Source: Poronia punctata
Taxonomy: Eukaryota > Ascomycota > Sordariomycetes > Xylariales > Xylariaceae
Assembly (NCBI GenBank): GCA_022579005.1
Contig: MU401484.1
Location: 95,942-159,941, forward strand
Direction of reading: 5' to 3'
Length of the DNA: 64,000 bases
Shown here: piece after piece, positions 23,682 to 39,474 of the stretch
Position numbering within the stretch: position 1 is the first letter of the stretch
Layout: the number at the start of each line of letters is the position of its first letter
Notes under the pieces: generated by a model
Seen by the model: only the letters and a program-made list of their open reading frames with translations
Told to the model about the DNA's origin: nothing
Databases searched by the model: none
Position numbers and translations under genes: made by a program

Positions 23682-24891
23682 GATGATGAACAAATAAAAA
23701 CTTGAGACGACGATCGAATATCAGAAAGGGACGACTTGCGTATGGGCTGAGCAGATCCGTCGAAAACCTCGAAGGGAGTTGAGAGGGGCGATCATGCCAT
23801 CTTGTATACTAGAAGACTCAAGAGGTATTACATCACACGGCATGCCATGCTCAACGAGGGAGCATTTCGAACGGAACGTGATATTGCGAAAGTAGTCCGG
23901 ATAAAGGGAATCCGCCCGGCTAAATTGTTCTTGTGCATTCACATCTTCATTGGCAGACAGCAAAACAAGATGAAGCTTTACCCACTCTAGACGGCCCGAG
24001 TGCTCGGCAATGCATCGAAGGTGTTATAGGTTTAGCTGCCCAAGCGGAAGACCAGGGCTAGCATTCACAAACCGTGGCAGCGGCGTCGATACTCCTCCAA
24101 GAGTTTCTACAAGTAGATTGTCCGGTGGACGATCCGGATCAGTTGCCGCTCGAACAGCAGCTATTATTAGATTTAATAGATCCATCATATCACGCGTTCA
24201 TCTTTACGTTACAGACTCAGATTATCAAGAAACGTTTCAAAGCTATCTAGACATCCATACCTGCCTCCTAATGAGTGCAATGGAGGCCCGCGTATCATCT
24301 ACCTATCTGAACATACCCGACATTTTCTTTTCTTCATTAATCTTTACGATGCAGTGTTCCCTGATGTAGAAACACGTCAGTAGGAAACGGCCACAGCCCC
24401 GCAACATAGCGGACAACAAGTTTATCAAACCAGGCCCTGATACGAGGGAGCCCTGTCAGCTACAATATACTGTGTGCCGGTTTCAGGGACAAGCGTCGTC
24501 TTGCTTTCCGAAGATGCGGAAAACCCCGCGAAATACCTCGGCTTTATCTCCTAGTAGTATCATCAAGGTATCAGGACTCGCGCAAGTCTCAGTCTCGTCA
24601 GAGGTGCACGACTTGACGAATGCCAGTATTACCGTGTCTAATCAACCCAAACCCTCTAGACAACGCCGTTTGTGCTCTTTTTGTGAGAAATGAAATAACG
24701 CAACCGGCTCCGCGTGCCGCCTCACAGTGGTATCAAATGGCCGCGCCGTGTCTCCAAAGTGCCCGTATGATCTAGGCCCATTACCATCGTCGGTTCCCGA
24801 GAGGCATTGCGTTAGCGCCGTCTCCTCCACCACCACCTCCTCGGTGGCCGCCGCCTGACAGTGATTTTAGCTTCCAGTCATCCTAGGAGCC
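23682..24891. other. Intergenic DNA, AA9 promoter side to DBP2 3' end
   Basis: This contains the upstream region of the AA9 gene and the 3' flank of DBP2. Several open frames of 60-120 codons show no family resemblance or splice continuity. Nothing else was recognised. Confidence 0.5.
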
Positions 24892-27372
<2,481 letters not shown>

Positions 27373-28550
27373 GATGAATATGTTTCTTGTGTCTGACGAA
27401 GTGTTTTGAGAGATGATAGGAAGTAACAGTGTATGCACGTAGGGTCCAATCAATTAATTCTTGGAGCGCAAAAGATGTCGGACAACGCGATGGGGAAAAT
27501 AGCGTTGTAGGACGAACAGGTTTTCTTTGCAGAGTGCGACCTGCAGAAAAGAGCGGGAGTGTAAAGAGTAGATGTGGTTTGCGGATGAAAGTTCGCAAAC
27601 AAGATGATGGATGGAGAGGTAGGTAGTTGTTCAGGGAAAGAATATCTTTCGCTGGATGGTATTTGACGGAGGCGAAGAAATTGCCTGGCAGATAATTTTT
27701 TTGGCACTAGGTAGCCATGCCCCACATAGACACACTCAAACTCCAGTTGCCAAGGCAAACTAGCGTGCCAGCAGGCTATTCAAACTTCAGGGTCTCAGTC
27801 AAACAATGGGGCTCACCAATATCATCAGCAGGTACACACATGAATGTCGCTGTGTGGTCTGTGCACCCCCATTCTAAGTACCAAGATGAGATTCGAAGTA
27901 CTTGATCTAGATGTATCTGGCACACTGGCGGACTGGGTAATCAGTGGAAGTACGAGTGACGGGAATGACCGTGGCAATTTACTGCATCAGTCATGTTTAT
28001 TCTCAACAGGTCCCAGTTGACAACAAATGATTCAGATCAAAGTAGTCAGGCACAGGGCAACTATCCCCAATATATCCAACCTACCTACTCGTATGTCAAG
28101 TACCTAAATCTACATGTGTGTAGGCCACGAAGCGCGCAACGGGCCTCTGAACAACAAATCCGGAAAGTAGGAGCGGTACGATCCTTAAAACCTAGTCTAG
28201 GTATCGCAGCAGTGTACCTCGTTCTTAAAGTTTCACGTAAAGCAGTACATGGGTACCTACTTTCTTCTTTCCTGCTTTATCGATATACCGACCTCCGAAT
28301 GTATGTACGTATGACGCAAGCTTCTATTACGTACATACGTATTCTTCCTTAAATAACAACTTCCACCAAGCTTCAACTTGAGGTCATCGTCTAAGTAGTC
28401 TGGGCAACAATAATGAACCTTCTAGATAGGTAGACCCGACGATTGACATCTAGGTATTCAAGATTTCTACACGTACGTGTACAACCGAACCTGAACAATA
28501 GAATATTCTAGTTTTCCTAGCCATCCGCCAATCTAATCCAGGTGTTTATT
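27373..28550. other. Intergenic DNA, DBP2 promoter to THI20 3' end
   Basis: The first 300 bases above the DBP2 start are pyrimidine- and purine-patterned leader or promoter DNA. One recurrent octamer lies at 28,086, near GTAGGTAG-like runs. No gene was recognised. Confidence 0.5.
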
Positions 28551-30807
28551 TCAAGCAGATGGAAACATCTCCCAGAACCCAATTTCCATCTAAGATGCAC
28601 AAGATTTAGCATAGGATGCCCCCGAAGGACAGGTGGGAGTCATTCAACCCGGGAGGGTACCTAGTGAGTGTACTTACCTTGGTAGCATGGATAAATATCT
28701 TAACCAGCCCTTCAATTCTAGACGGTGATTGTAAAACGGCATTACGTTCAATAAGTTCTGCACGTCAATCAACAAACAGTGTCCATAGGTCTGTCTTGGT
28801 GGGATTTAAACACTCACCATTCCCCGTCTGTACGGCCTGTATGTAATCATCGGCGAGGTAATTTAGAATCCAAGGCCAGTACTGGAATGCACACATCCTA
28901 TCGTCAGTCCTTCTGCGGATAGAAAAAAAGGGCGGGGGAAGAGAGGGATGATTTACCGTGTTTCCCTCCGTCTTAGTCCGCGGATCGTCGTGTAATTGTT
29001 TCGCGATAGCACCGTACCCCAGCACTATAAAGGGTGTCAATAATTCCTTCCCGATGGGAAAGTGAAACTGACATCAACATACAACATGGCGCAAGCGCGA
29101 TCTGTAACCCGAGGTAGTCCTCTGACTGGCCCACATCTAGTACGTATCGAGTGTATGCCGTACAAGCTACGTACAGAATTAGGGAATATTCCATCCAGTA
29201 TTGGGGCATATGAAAGACAAGCACACCTTGATGTTCCTCTGTAGCCTCGATTTCCTCTCTCGAAATACCGAAGCTTTTGCAGTAGTTGATATGTAGTTCC
29301 ATCTCGGTATGGATATGCGAGATGATATTCGACGACTAGCAGATAGGTAGGTTAGTTAGCACGTCGTACATCCCGGGAAGGTAAGAAAAGAAAAACATAC
29401 CGCTGCGATATCCCTTATATTCTTCGCCTTGTAGCCCGCCAGAGCAGTAGCACGCGCAAAGTGGACGAGGTACAAATAATCCTGGACAAGATACTTCTTG
29501 AACGAATCGAGCGGCAGTTCGCCATTGCCCATGGCCAGGACGAAAGGGTGGGACACGAAACGATGCCACACGGGCTCGACGTCTGGTCGCGAAAGAAGCC
29601 ATTGCACGAACCGTCCTCTAATCAGACAAGCAAGCAAGCGGTCAGAAGCAAAACAAACAAACAAGCTCGCACTCCCCCAACGGACGGACGACGGGGAAAA
29701 CTCACGGAGAAAATGGCAACATATACGACGAATGGAAATGATTAAGCGGACCATGACCATTTCCATATCCCTTCGCAGTCCTAATCCCCCCCTCAACAAA
29801 CCGACAAGCAGCCCTTACCGCATCCACCGTCTCGACCCCTTTAGAGAGATTTGCCGCAATGGCGGAAGCAAGCGAACAGCCCGTCCCATGCGTATTCCTC
29901 GACTCGATATACGGGCTCTCTATCCTCGTGACGTCCCCATGGGGGCTTAACAGGACATCGACCACGATTTCCTTTCTTCCCTCGACTACCACGCCTTCTT
30001 TCGTAAAGGGCGCATGTCCGCCTTTGACTAGGACCCATTTCGGCCCCAGCTGACAAAGTCGACGAGCTAGGTTCTCTAGGTCCTGCACCTCGGTCGTCTT
30101 CTCCTCCTCCTCACAGCCTGCCAGGAGCTTGGCTTCGGGGATATTCGGCGTGAGGATATATGTGAGAGGTAGGATGTGCGTGCGTAGCGCATTGAGAGCG
30201 CCTTCGGGTAGCAGTCTTGCTCCGGATGTGGCTACCATGACCTAGGTATTTCTTTAGTTTCACTTACTTCAAACATGAATAGTTCCTGTTCTACCGGATC
30301 TACAACCACCCTCTCAACATGATGATCAACGAGCGCCTTTGCAAGCATCTCGATGGTATCAGCCGAGCCCAACATCCCTTATTATTACCCACATTAGTAA
30401 AAGCCCCAGCCCTCAAAGGGGGAGAAAAACCTCTTACCCGTTTTAACAACACAAGGCCTAATGTCCTCAAAAACGGCATCAATCTGTTTCCTCGTGAACT
30501 CGGGCGGCACCTGATGAATATCGACAACACCAGTCGTATTCTGGGCCGTGAGAGCCGTCGTGGCCGTCATGGCATAGCAGCCATGGGCAGCTATTACTTT
30601 TTGATCTGCTTCGAGGCCTCTGGTAAAAAACAACCGAGTAAGCAGACATTAACTAACCACTCTTCTTGCCTCTACAACGCCAACAAACAAGAGAAAAGGG
30701 GTAGCGAAGAGAAGAAGAAGGGGGGAAAAAAGGTTTAGGAATAAAAATACTTACGCACCACCTGAAGAGTCGCTCCCTGCGACGACAAGAATAGTCCTAT
30801 CAATCAT
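28551..30807 (-). CDS. thi20: Bifunctional HMP/HMP-P kinase with TenA domain (THI20 type)
   Basis: Thiamine biosynthesis and salvage enzyme. The N-terminal ThiD-like kinase phosphorylates hydroxymethylpyrimidine and its monophosphate; the C-terminal TenA/THI-4 domain hydrolyses thiamine-related pyrimidines. Eleven exons: 30807-30755, 30619-30438, 30377-30295, 30241-29706, 29617-29401, 29335-29227, 29166-29083, 29024-28957, 28881-28818, 28757-28678, 28589-28551. They join to 1515 nt, 504 residues, with all introns GT...AG (53-135 nt). The start MIDRTILVVAGSDSSGGAG is the ribokinase-like nucleotide and substrate loop. VDPVMVATSG, LTPNIPEA, VLVKGGH and NTHGTGCSLASAIAA (catalytic GTGCS loop) follow. 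The TenA part begins near residue 285 and includes FVLAMGNGELP, YLVQDYLYL, EATEEHQACTAYTRYV and ALAPCLLGYG; it ends in MEIGFWEMFPSA. No TPP riboswitch was found upstream. Confidence 0.93.
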
Positions 30808-31605
30808 ATTTACCAACTTATATATTTGTTGATTCTCACCAAACTGAAGAAATAACAATAAAGTTGTGGCCCGGTAAAAGAGTCTCTATCTAGAAAAGTA
30901 ATGAATTATCGCGCATTAAAAACTAATCTACGTGCTGGTATTATTAACAGCAATATAATTACATACTTACCTAGTACAAGACAAAGTGGGGTTTAAACGG
31001 TTCATGATAGCGTCACTAGTTGTACATTCAAGATGTCGTCTTACAAGTGTGGTTTCACAAAAAAAAAAAAAAAAGGGGAAAAAGAAAAGAGATACAGATA
31101 TCTCTCTAAAATAAAGTTACAACTTACTATTTCTTTAACGCAACACGGTAAAGCCTCTACTTTTCAAACAACCGCTCTTCTTAAGTTTATGTAAATATCA
31201 CCCCAATCATTGTATTTTCCATGTTATCTTCTCATTTGTTGGCAAAATATAGCCGACCGGAAATCCCCAACCCAGGAACTCCCCCAGCCCGCCAGCAACT
31301 CCTCGGGAATGCCGTCCGAGCTCCATATCGTTGTCATGCCCCTTAACGCCTTTATCCCAAGTGGAATGCTACCCGCCACCCGTGCTGTGAGATATGAGCG
31401 AGCTAAGAAAACAAGTATCATAGATACGACCACCGGGGTGGTGTGGCATCTCTACATATGTCATTCGCCAGGACCATGTTGTGTCTGTTATCATACAAGT
31501 CAATATTGGTGGGCCACGTTCATCCGTAGCCGTATCCAATCTCTATTTTCTGCTTTTTTTCTTTCCTTTTTATCGCTCCCCCCAACCCCTTTGGTGAGTG
31601 ATCCG
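30808..31605. other. Intergenic DNA, THI20 promoter / AVO3 3' flank
   Basis: This holds the upstream region of THI20 and the 3' flank of the TORC2 gene. An A-tract lies at 31,059-31,073. No CTGAGA-type thiamine riboswitch core was found. Nothing else was recognised. Confidence 0.45.
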
Positions 31606-34600
31606 TCATATAGAAGATTGGTACGGCCTTGCTATCGTGCCATCCAGGTCGGTGGGCTCGCTGATGCTCCTTTGTCTCTCCGTCCGTTGCTCGTCACTCG
31701 AGGTGTTTTCGCCCTCATCGCTGCTGCCATCCTCTCCGTATATGATATGCCGCAAGATACTTTTGTCGAACAGCTCGATAATCAAGCGTCGGTCGGTAAG
31801 CTTGTAATGACGGCTCTCCAAGAGCGCCAAGACACGACGGAACATGGCAGGTTGCCGGAATCCGGGCACTTTTTGACGCCTCAACTGATTCAACTCCACT
31901 CTAGCCTTTTTGTATAGGACCATGTCACCCAACTCGACCAGAATAAGCTGCAGTATTCGCTTGTTTGTCTCGTCAGATTCGTCGACCAAAACGTTGGCAG
32001 GCTCGTGTACCGTAGTCTGGGTCCGTGGCAACGGGATGGACACGGGTATCTCGTGTTTCCATGGCTTGCATGACAAGATTTTGGAGAGATCATCCGGGAT
32101 GCAAAGCCCAAAGGATTTGCCGAGAAATGTAGTGTTGGACTGCCAGCCATGCTCAGATAGGATTTCAAGCCCATGAACCGACCTCGAGATTAGGCCGAGC
32201 ACGAAAAAGGCCGTACCCCTGAGACTCATGACTTCATGAGACTCTGCAATCTCTACGATCCTCTCAACCACATCGGTCGACTCGAGAAATGGAGCGCCAA
32301 GTTCCATGCAACCGACGTTCCCCACAGCCCACAAGCACCCTTTCACCTTGGTCATCATTTCTGCGTCGTCCGACTGCATCCCATGATCACGAATCGTCGA
32401 GGCAAATTCGAGAAAGTGACCCTTGTCCTCGAGTAGCTGACAGCCCTCCTTGGTCCGTGTAAGCTCGCGGTAAAAGTGCGGTGGTATGTGGCTATCGTGG
32501 TCTCCATTGACGTGGTCCTCATACATGCTCAAGCGATTTGCGTGGTCGTCGGGCTCTTCGAAAAAGGAGCGTGCTAGACTCGCTTCGATGAGACTGACGT
32601 AGGTATCGTTGCGGCCCAGGAACCAATCGTCCATTTCGTTGCTTATGTAGTCTAGACCGTCAAGGTAATGATAGCCGATCGATGTGGATAAGAAGCGCAG
32701 CAGCAATGGCGCCCCGATCTCACCGAGGTGGTCCAGAGCCGGTCGGCACTTGACAATGTATTCGAGCAAAGGTTTGCTGTTACAAGCCTTTTCGAGAATC
32801 TTGACCGCCGTAGCACATACCTCGACCTCTGGATCATAAAGTTGTGTGACCAACAACTGAATTGCCCACTGGGCATCGGAAATGACTTGGCCAGAAGCTG
32901 TTATCCTCTGCGATATCGCATATTTCCGTAGAACGTCGGTCGCGTGAATCCGGATCTCTTTGGTACCAGCCGTGAGAGCCTTGGACAGCAGGACACGGGG
33001 GTGACCTTGTAGGCTGTAGTCAAGGTTGGTCAAGATTATCTTGATGAGGTCGGGACGTTGCTTGAAGTCGATGATATGATACATCATGTTGAAAATACGC
33101 CATCTCTCGAGCATATGGACCCCCTTCGGATCACTGCTCAGGACGCCCAACATGGCGAAGTAACCTGCACAAAGTGTATCGGTTAAACGGTCTTTCGAGA
33201 ACATGGGGTATTGAGCAGTAAGACCGCTTGTCTGCCCAAGCAAGTCAGTAAGTAGATGCCCAACTAATCAGTGGCTCGGCAAAGAGTCGAAAAGAGGGGA
33301 AGAGGGCTTACAGGATCACACTGCGCTAGACATTCGGCAATCTGTCTGAGAAGCTTGTTATCCGTCAGGTATTTCACACCCTCTGGTGTCTGTAAGAGTG
33401 TATGCATCAACGCACAGCCAACCCTGACATATCTTTGGCTGGTTCGCGTGCTAGCAACCTCGGAAAACCTGTATTTGAACGGTCGATAAAACGCTATCAC
33501 GCTTTTTATGAACTTGGACGCTTTGATAGCCTCCTCTAAGCGTTTGCCATTGGTCAAGGGGCCTTCGATCAGCCGAAGCATGATGTCCCACTTCCACTTT
33601 ACCGGATTGGAGCTGCTGAGAACGCCCGAGTCGATGAGAAGCTGCCTGAATGTGGCGTCGTCAGTGTTGACCGGGTTTCCGTGCTTGTGTGCGTCTTCCA
33701 ACGAGCCGGCTAGCTCCGTGGTGCTGCTATAAGACAAGCTGCTAGTGGCATGTCCTGAAGCAGACGACCGTTGAAGCGTACGGCTAACGCTGCTGATCTG
33801 ATACACAATCCCAGTGGCATTGAAGCGGCTCTCCCCTTCAAACTTGGTAGCTGCGGCGAAGAGTTCTGGTAGCAGCTGCAGTTCACTGCTCCAGGAGGGA
33901 GGAAGGATTCGACTGGCAAGTTTCAGAGACTCCCCGATCAAGAGAATAGCCTTGCGCTGTAATACGGGATCTTCCGAGTGTTGGGCCACCCCTAGCAGAT
34001 TCGGCATCATGTCCGACTTGATGAGTATAGCTAGAAGAAGGGCGGTGTAGTGCTCGACAAAGTTTTGCTCCATGCCTTCGTCTTCGTAAGCCATCTCGCC
34101 TTTGATCGGTTGGCTCGGCGTGCCCGGATTTAAAGTCGCCACTCTTCCGTATGTGGTCAGACGACGACCGGCAATGTATGATGTTGCCCATGACGGTGGT
34201 TTGATCCGAAGAAGCGAATACAGCAGATCGAGAATCGTGTCTCGGATGTTATTATTTGGCAGTACCAAACTTGATATTAATGATTTGATGGCCCGGAAAT
34301 TGAACATGGAGAGGGTTATGAGACCAGACCACGTCTTTAATGCCGAAGAGATGGCCTTGGAGTTTTGCTTCAACGCACCCTCGTACACGTACGAGACATC
34401 GGTGAAAGCTGTAAACATGACCTCCAAGTCGTAGCCTGCACGAAAGTACTTTCGGGTTTGCGGTCTATTCAGGAGGTATAAGAACGCAGCGGTCAGGGAC
34501 TCGGGAGACTGGTAAGTACCCTCAGCAAGGGCTTCGGATATGGGCGAAAGGCCACCGGAGGCGATGACCAGCGCAGGATCCCTCAGGAGGATCTCGGCGA

Positions 34601-35708
34601 GTGTCTCGATGGAGATTGGGCGCAACCTATCCTCGGCATGCTCGGCTACTGAGGCAATCGTCCGGACGACGGCTCGCGATATCTCGCGGACACCATCCTT
34701 GACGTCGAGAAAAGCGCGTACAAACTTGAGAGCTTGTTCCCGTTCGACATCGGCCTTGCGATCCTTGGCGAGCGAGACGACAACCATGTAATCGGTATTC
34801 AGGGTGCGAATCTTCTTCAGCGACCCGTGGTCGGATATAGCATACCGGAGCATTCTGTACCCGGCCGCAACAACCTCGCGGCTGCCGCTCAACAACATCA
34901 GTTGCATGCGGTCCCCAAATATCGACCATACAAGGTCATATTTTAGCGTAGGATACCTCTTGAAAAGATCGACCACGCTGTTTGCCCTGCCAACATAGTA
35001 CTCGGGCGCCATGCCTTCAACCTCCAGGGCCTGTAACATTTCAGCGAGGGCAAAGGTTGGCGACTCGGCTGGTTCATCCACGTCAGACCCCGCCACGCTC
35101 TTGGAGACGCTATGAGGCGATCGTAGCCCGCTCTGGGGCACGAGACCGTCGCCGCGACTCCTGACAGGCGTACTGGGCGTTATCTTCATTCGCTGCGCAT
35201 TTGTTATCTTCAGCCTCAAATCTTTAATCCTCTGATTCGAGGCACTTAGTTCCGCCTCTACTCGTAGACGCTGCTCTTTAGTCTGCTTTGCCTTTTTAGT
35301 GTTCAAAGCTTCAAGCAAATTCTCGCTTCCCTCCTTGATTTTCAGCTCGCGATTCAGTTTCTCTTTCAGGTCGCTCAGGGTCTTCTCCACCAGGTCCTCG
35401 TCGCCTTCATCTAGCTTCTCCAGGTTGTACAGGTCCGCCCTCGAGCCGGAACGAGACTGTGTCATCTGGCTGCGCAGTTCAGAGCTGAAAGAACCGGGGG
35501 CGACCGAGGACGAGTTGAGCGCGGTGCCGCGGGGTGTGAAAGACACTGTGGAGGCAGCCATATTGCGCGCGCCGGCACCGGGAGCGGCGTGCTGATGTTG
35601 GGGGTTGCCATCGAGGCTCGGCCGGGAAGGCGCTACTGAGGGGTTGTGGGATGTACCAGGCTGGTTATTCGACGGCTTTTGGGACGGGTTCGTCGACGTG
35701 GTTAACAT
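31606..35708 (-). CDS. avo3: TORC2 subunit Rictor/Avo3 (Ste16, Pianissimo family)
   Basis: Scaffold and specificity subunit of target-of-rapamycin complex 2, which controls AGC kinases, actin polarity and membrane homeostasis. Exons are 35708-33312 and 33231-31606, with an 80-nt intron (GTAAGC...GGGCAG), for 1340 residues. The N-terminal 100 residues are Ser/Pro/Asn-rich and disordered. A coiled-coil HR1/REM-1-like segment (about 100-180, DLKEKLNRELKIKEGSENLLEA region) is typical of the fungal proteins. The Rictor_N helical-repeat region covers about 230-650 (ALEVEGMAPEYYVGRANSVVDLF). The Rictor_M region spans the splice junction (PMFSKDRLTDTL, GYFAMLGVLSSDPKG). The Rictor_V domain near 1130-1200 reads KGCLWAVGNVG and SLRGTAFFVLGLIS. 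The Ser/Asp-rich tail is a likely phosphorylation area. The frame is intact throughout. Confidence 0.95.
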
Positions 35709-37596
35709 GGTGGCGGTTCACGTCCCAACCAAATATGCCCGCTGGGGACCCCAATGCTAACGGTGGTCGCATAGATGGCTGTCGTGAACCAAGGCCAAGT
35801 GGTTACGAAGGGAGCCAGGGAAGCATTAGAGAGATGCTAATGCCCTATTGTCCAACCGTCAAATTGCTCATGAAAGGGCGTCAAGGTGCTAGATGCAGGC
35901 AGACTGTCCGACAAGGTGCAACGGGAAACAGAGGGATCGGGATCAAGGTTAGGATCGGCGCTGAACAGGGACTCTCGCTAGGCCAACAGTCCGCTAATAG
36001 TACCAGTGTATGTACAGACAGTATCTGGGCAGGTGAGGGAACTAGGACTGGAAAATATACCGTATCTACTTGTAGAATTAAGAACAGACCCTACAAAATC
36101 AGGTCTCTCAGAGTGAAAAATATGGTGCGTGGACACACAGAAAGAATAACAAAGCACAGAATCAATGGAGAGGGGCGGAAAACGGTAAGCGCGACCAGAA
36201 GTTCACTCAAACGCTCAACACCTGCATCACGACAACATCAACATCGGGAAGTTGGACGTGATCAAGCCACCCAACAGGTCACAAGTTATAGTGCAGTATG
36301 TTGGCAGTCAAGGCTGTAGCCTGTAGTTTAACGAGCTAAACACGACAGATTCCCGATGGTTCAGGTAACCTGAAACGCCGATTCTGTGCTATATGTACCC
36401 CCTATCTAGCGCCCCAGTTAGCGACCAGACGCCTATATTGACTCTGGCACCCTGGAAGGTCCCTACATCTGCTCACGGATGTACCTAACCTACTTCTGCG
36501 ATCTCCTTTCATCCATCCATTTCCTATGTGTACTCACGACATTACATACCTACACAAGGTAGGTAGTTCCACGAGACGTTCAATAGACGTTAAATATATA
36601 TATATATATATACCTAGACTGTCAACTCGACTTTTAACATGCTGGCTCATCTACTTAAAATTGTCAACAGTGTAGACCACAAGGCCAGATACAGGTTACA
36701 ATAAGGGAAAACACATCAAAGCAACATCCCCAAAACCAACCAATCCATTGACAAGCGAGCCACATATTCTTAGTTATGTGGTTTGTTTATGCTACGTGGT
36801 TGACGAGATGGAAAAACTGCACTGCAGCAACTTCTCAACAGGAAAAGCCTGCTGTAATAGATAATATTGCGGTCATACAACTATATGCAAACGTTCTTGT
36901 CACAAGAAACCTGATAGGTCCAATGACTAATGATGTCAGAGACAAGCAGTTACCTAAGTACATACATATCTAACCTGCATGGTAGATAGATATATACTAG
37001 TTGTATACCCTATTCCAAATACACATACGAGTAGACTACCTTATATATACTTCTTACATGACCTGCAGGACTCAAAAGGTTACCTCCTTGTGCCGTCCCA
37101 TCTTGGTTTTAAGGGGGGGTGGATGGATGTAACAGTTGTGTGTTTCGGCTTAGGAACGTTCCTCTACGTGTAGGTTAGACTACAACTCAGGAGGTAATAT
37201 TCCGCGCGTAAGCTATCCCTGTCGCCAGGATGAAAACGAGTTTCTAGGTATATACCTATGTACCTAACGCTATCAAGAATAAATGTAGAGGTACATAGAC
37301 ACGGAAACACGGTAGAAGTTGATGAAAATCCGGCAGGAAATAGATGTTAAAATTAAAGAAGCAGAATGCATCCAGGTTTTATCTTCTGCCTTTTGTGTGT
37401 ATACGGAAATTCCCCCTTCTCTCGTTATGTCGTGTGAAGCCGGATTCTCAATGCTAGGGTATCGTAGGGTTTGTTTGCTCAGGCGAGCAAATTGTAGGTT
37501 ATGTCGGTAGGTAAAGTACTTTATGTAATAATGCAACCAGTGGTAGTGTAGTGCAAAACGTCGCTGTCGTTGGATAGATACTCCTGTAATAGACGT
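35709..37596. other. Intergenic DNA, AVO3 promoter to noxR 3' end
   Basis: A 222-codon open frame overlaps the 5' end of AVO3 on the other strand and runs into this gap, but shows no family signal. A TA microsatellite lies at about 36,594-36,612 and one recurrent octamer at 37,026. The 1.9-kb length could include a long AVO3 leader. No gene was recognised. Confidence 0.45.
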
Positions 37597-39474
37597 CTAT
37601 GATATCTCATGAACCCACATCTGCGCAAGGCAAGTTAGCAATTCGGGTAGTAAGACAATATTGAAGACAAGGAGGGGAAGCATCAGGACGTCCACTCATC
37701 GCGAACCAAGTTGGTACGGCTGGGGGATGGAGTCTGTCTGTGGTTATAAGAAAGACTCACCTCTAGTTTCCCCATGTCTTCTCTCTTTTTCCGTGCCATC
37801 GCCTTAACGCCCATCATGATTAACTCCAAATCGTCCTGGTCTCCCATTGTGATCATATCCGACTGCGGCGCATCATCGTCGCGCACCTTGATCTTGAAGC
37901 GACGCCTTAGGCCTAGCTTGTCACGGACCTTTTCAACCAGGTCAGGATACTCGATGTTCACACTGACCAAAAAGGACCGCACATCCTCGCTCGCGTGCAC
38001 CTTGACCTTGACGTTGCGTATTTCCGGCCGCCGAGAGCCACTGCGGATCGAGCCTGTTGTTGATGCCGCAGGCCGTCGGTTGGAGACAATTTCGAACTCG
38101 CCCTCGTTAAACGAGTCGTAGTCGCTCGCTTCCTCTTCCTCCTCGATATATCTCGGCTGGTTCCTTCTACTGCCCTGAGACCTGCGTGCGCTACCACTGT
38201 TACCGCTGTACATATCATACACATCCTCCGGGTAGCCGTCGTCGTCTCTTGATATTCTGCTTCGTGGTAGTTCTGCCCTTGGATAACTGCGTTGAGGGGG
38301 AGAACGTGCCTCCGACGCTGCGCGCAACGGCATTCTCCGCTCCGGTTGGCTCTGCGGCGACACGGTCTTTTCGTACTTGTTACTTCGCCCGTTGGAGTCC
38401 GGAATATTCAGCTTCGCCGGCATGGGCCTCGGTCCGCTTCGGACAGAAGAACCACGACTCATACCCGGCCTATCGTTCTCAGGCGGCGGCGTCGGGGGGA
38501 ATGCATTGCGGTTATTCGGCGGCTCCGACATTTGTCTCTTGCTCTGTAATCCGGGCTTTACCAGGTTTGTGGCTGCGAACGAGATATTGTCCGCAGGCCG
38601 GTCGTCCTTCTCCACGCCTCTTCCTGCGTTCTTAATCTCCGATCCGGCAAATCCCGTAAACGCATTGGATCGATCCGAGGCGGCTACCAGACGGGCTTTT
38701 CCTAGATAATCCTTCGTCTTCAAGTTGCGAACCTTGGCTTCGTTGGGCCGATACACTACCCCCACTGGTATAGAGAACACGGTATAACCCTAGAGTATAT
38801 GCGTCAGACATTGGCATACGCAAGCAAGGCAGAACCACCTTACCTCTGCCTCCTCTCTTATGGCTTCGTCAATCACGTTGTGGTCCTCGACCACCTTCTC
38901 CTTGACCGCATAGTTGAGATCCTGCATGCCTGCCTCCTTCTGCTGCAGATATATGTAGCATAGCCCGCGGTTGAATAGCACCTCGCACGAATACAGCTTA
39001 AAGAGGAGACCCAACTGCGCATAGTCGATCATGGTGTTCCCTCTCAAGTACAGCAAAGTATCGTTGAAATTCGCAAGCGCCTCCTCAAAATCGCCGAGCA
39101 AGAAGTTTGATACGCCCTGCTGGAAATAGGCGACAGCAAGATACATGTCCAACCGAATAGCTCTCTGGTAGCATTCGACCTGGATATTGCTGTCAGTACG
39201 CTTCTCATAAGTCCGTCTGGTTCCTCACTAACAGCTTTCTCGTGTTCGCCGAGCGTCGCATGGATGACGCCCATGTTGAATAAGATCTTGGACGTATCCG
39301 AGATGGCGTCAAATTCTCTCAATGCTTCATCAAACTCGTTGTTGTCGTACCGGCCAAGGGCCGATACCCAAGTCTCTATCTCCTAATGTGTCCACATAGG
39401 TTAGTAACTGAGCGCAAACACTCAAACAAGGTCATCGCTTTTACAACAAAGTTACCCACCTGCTTCAAAGACAT
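37597..39474 (-). CDS. noxR: NADPH oxidase regulator NoxR (p67phox homologue)
   Basis: Cytosolic activator of fungal NADPH oxidases NoxA/Nox1 and NoxB/Nox2, working with Rac and Cdc24/Bem1. Exons are 39474-39460, 39382-39233, 39179-38844, 38789-37761 and 37620-37597, joining to 517 residues. The N-terminal TPR array (residues about 3-165) reads ALGRYDNNEFDEALREFD, KILFNMGVIHATLGEHEKA, CYQRAIRLDMYLAVAYFQQGV and EVLFNRGLCYIYL. An activation-domain-like segment follows (GYTVFSIPVGVVYRP). A long Pro/Ser/Arg-rich linker (about 230-410) leads to a C-terminal PB1 domain (about 423-510; VKVKVHASEDVRSFLV, DDLELIMMGVKAM). The last exon is only 24 nt and adds MWVHEIS; without it the frame would run on to an unrelated tail. 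The first exon is 15 nt. There is no SH3 domain, as is usual in fungi. Confidence 0.92.

Noticed and set aside
30808..31200. TPP riboswitch upstream of THI20
   Set aside because: No CTGAGA-type core or paired ACCTGA-type element was found in the leader region or first intron.
35651..36319. 222-codon open frame on the plus strand upstream of AVO3
   Set aside because: It overlaps the AVO3 5' coding part antisense, has no family similarity and no clear codon bias.
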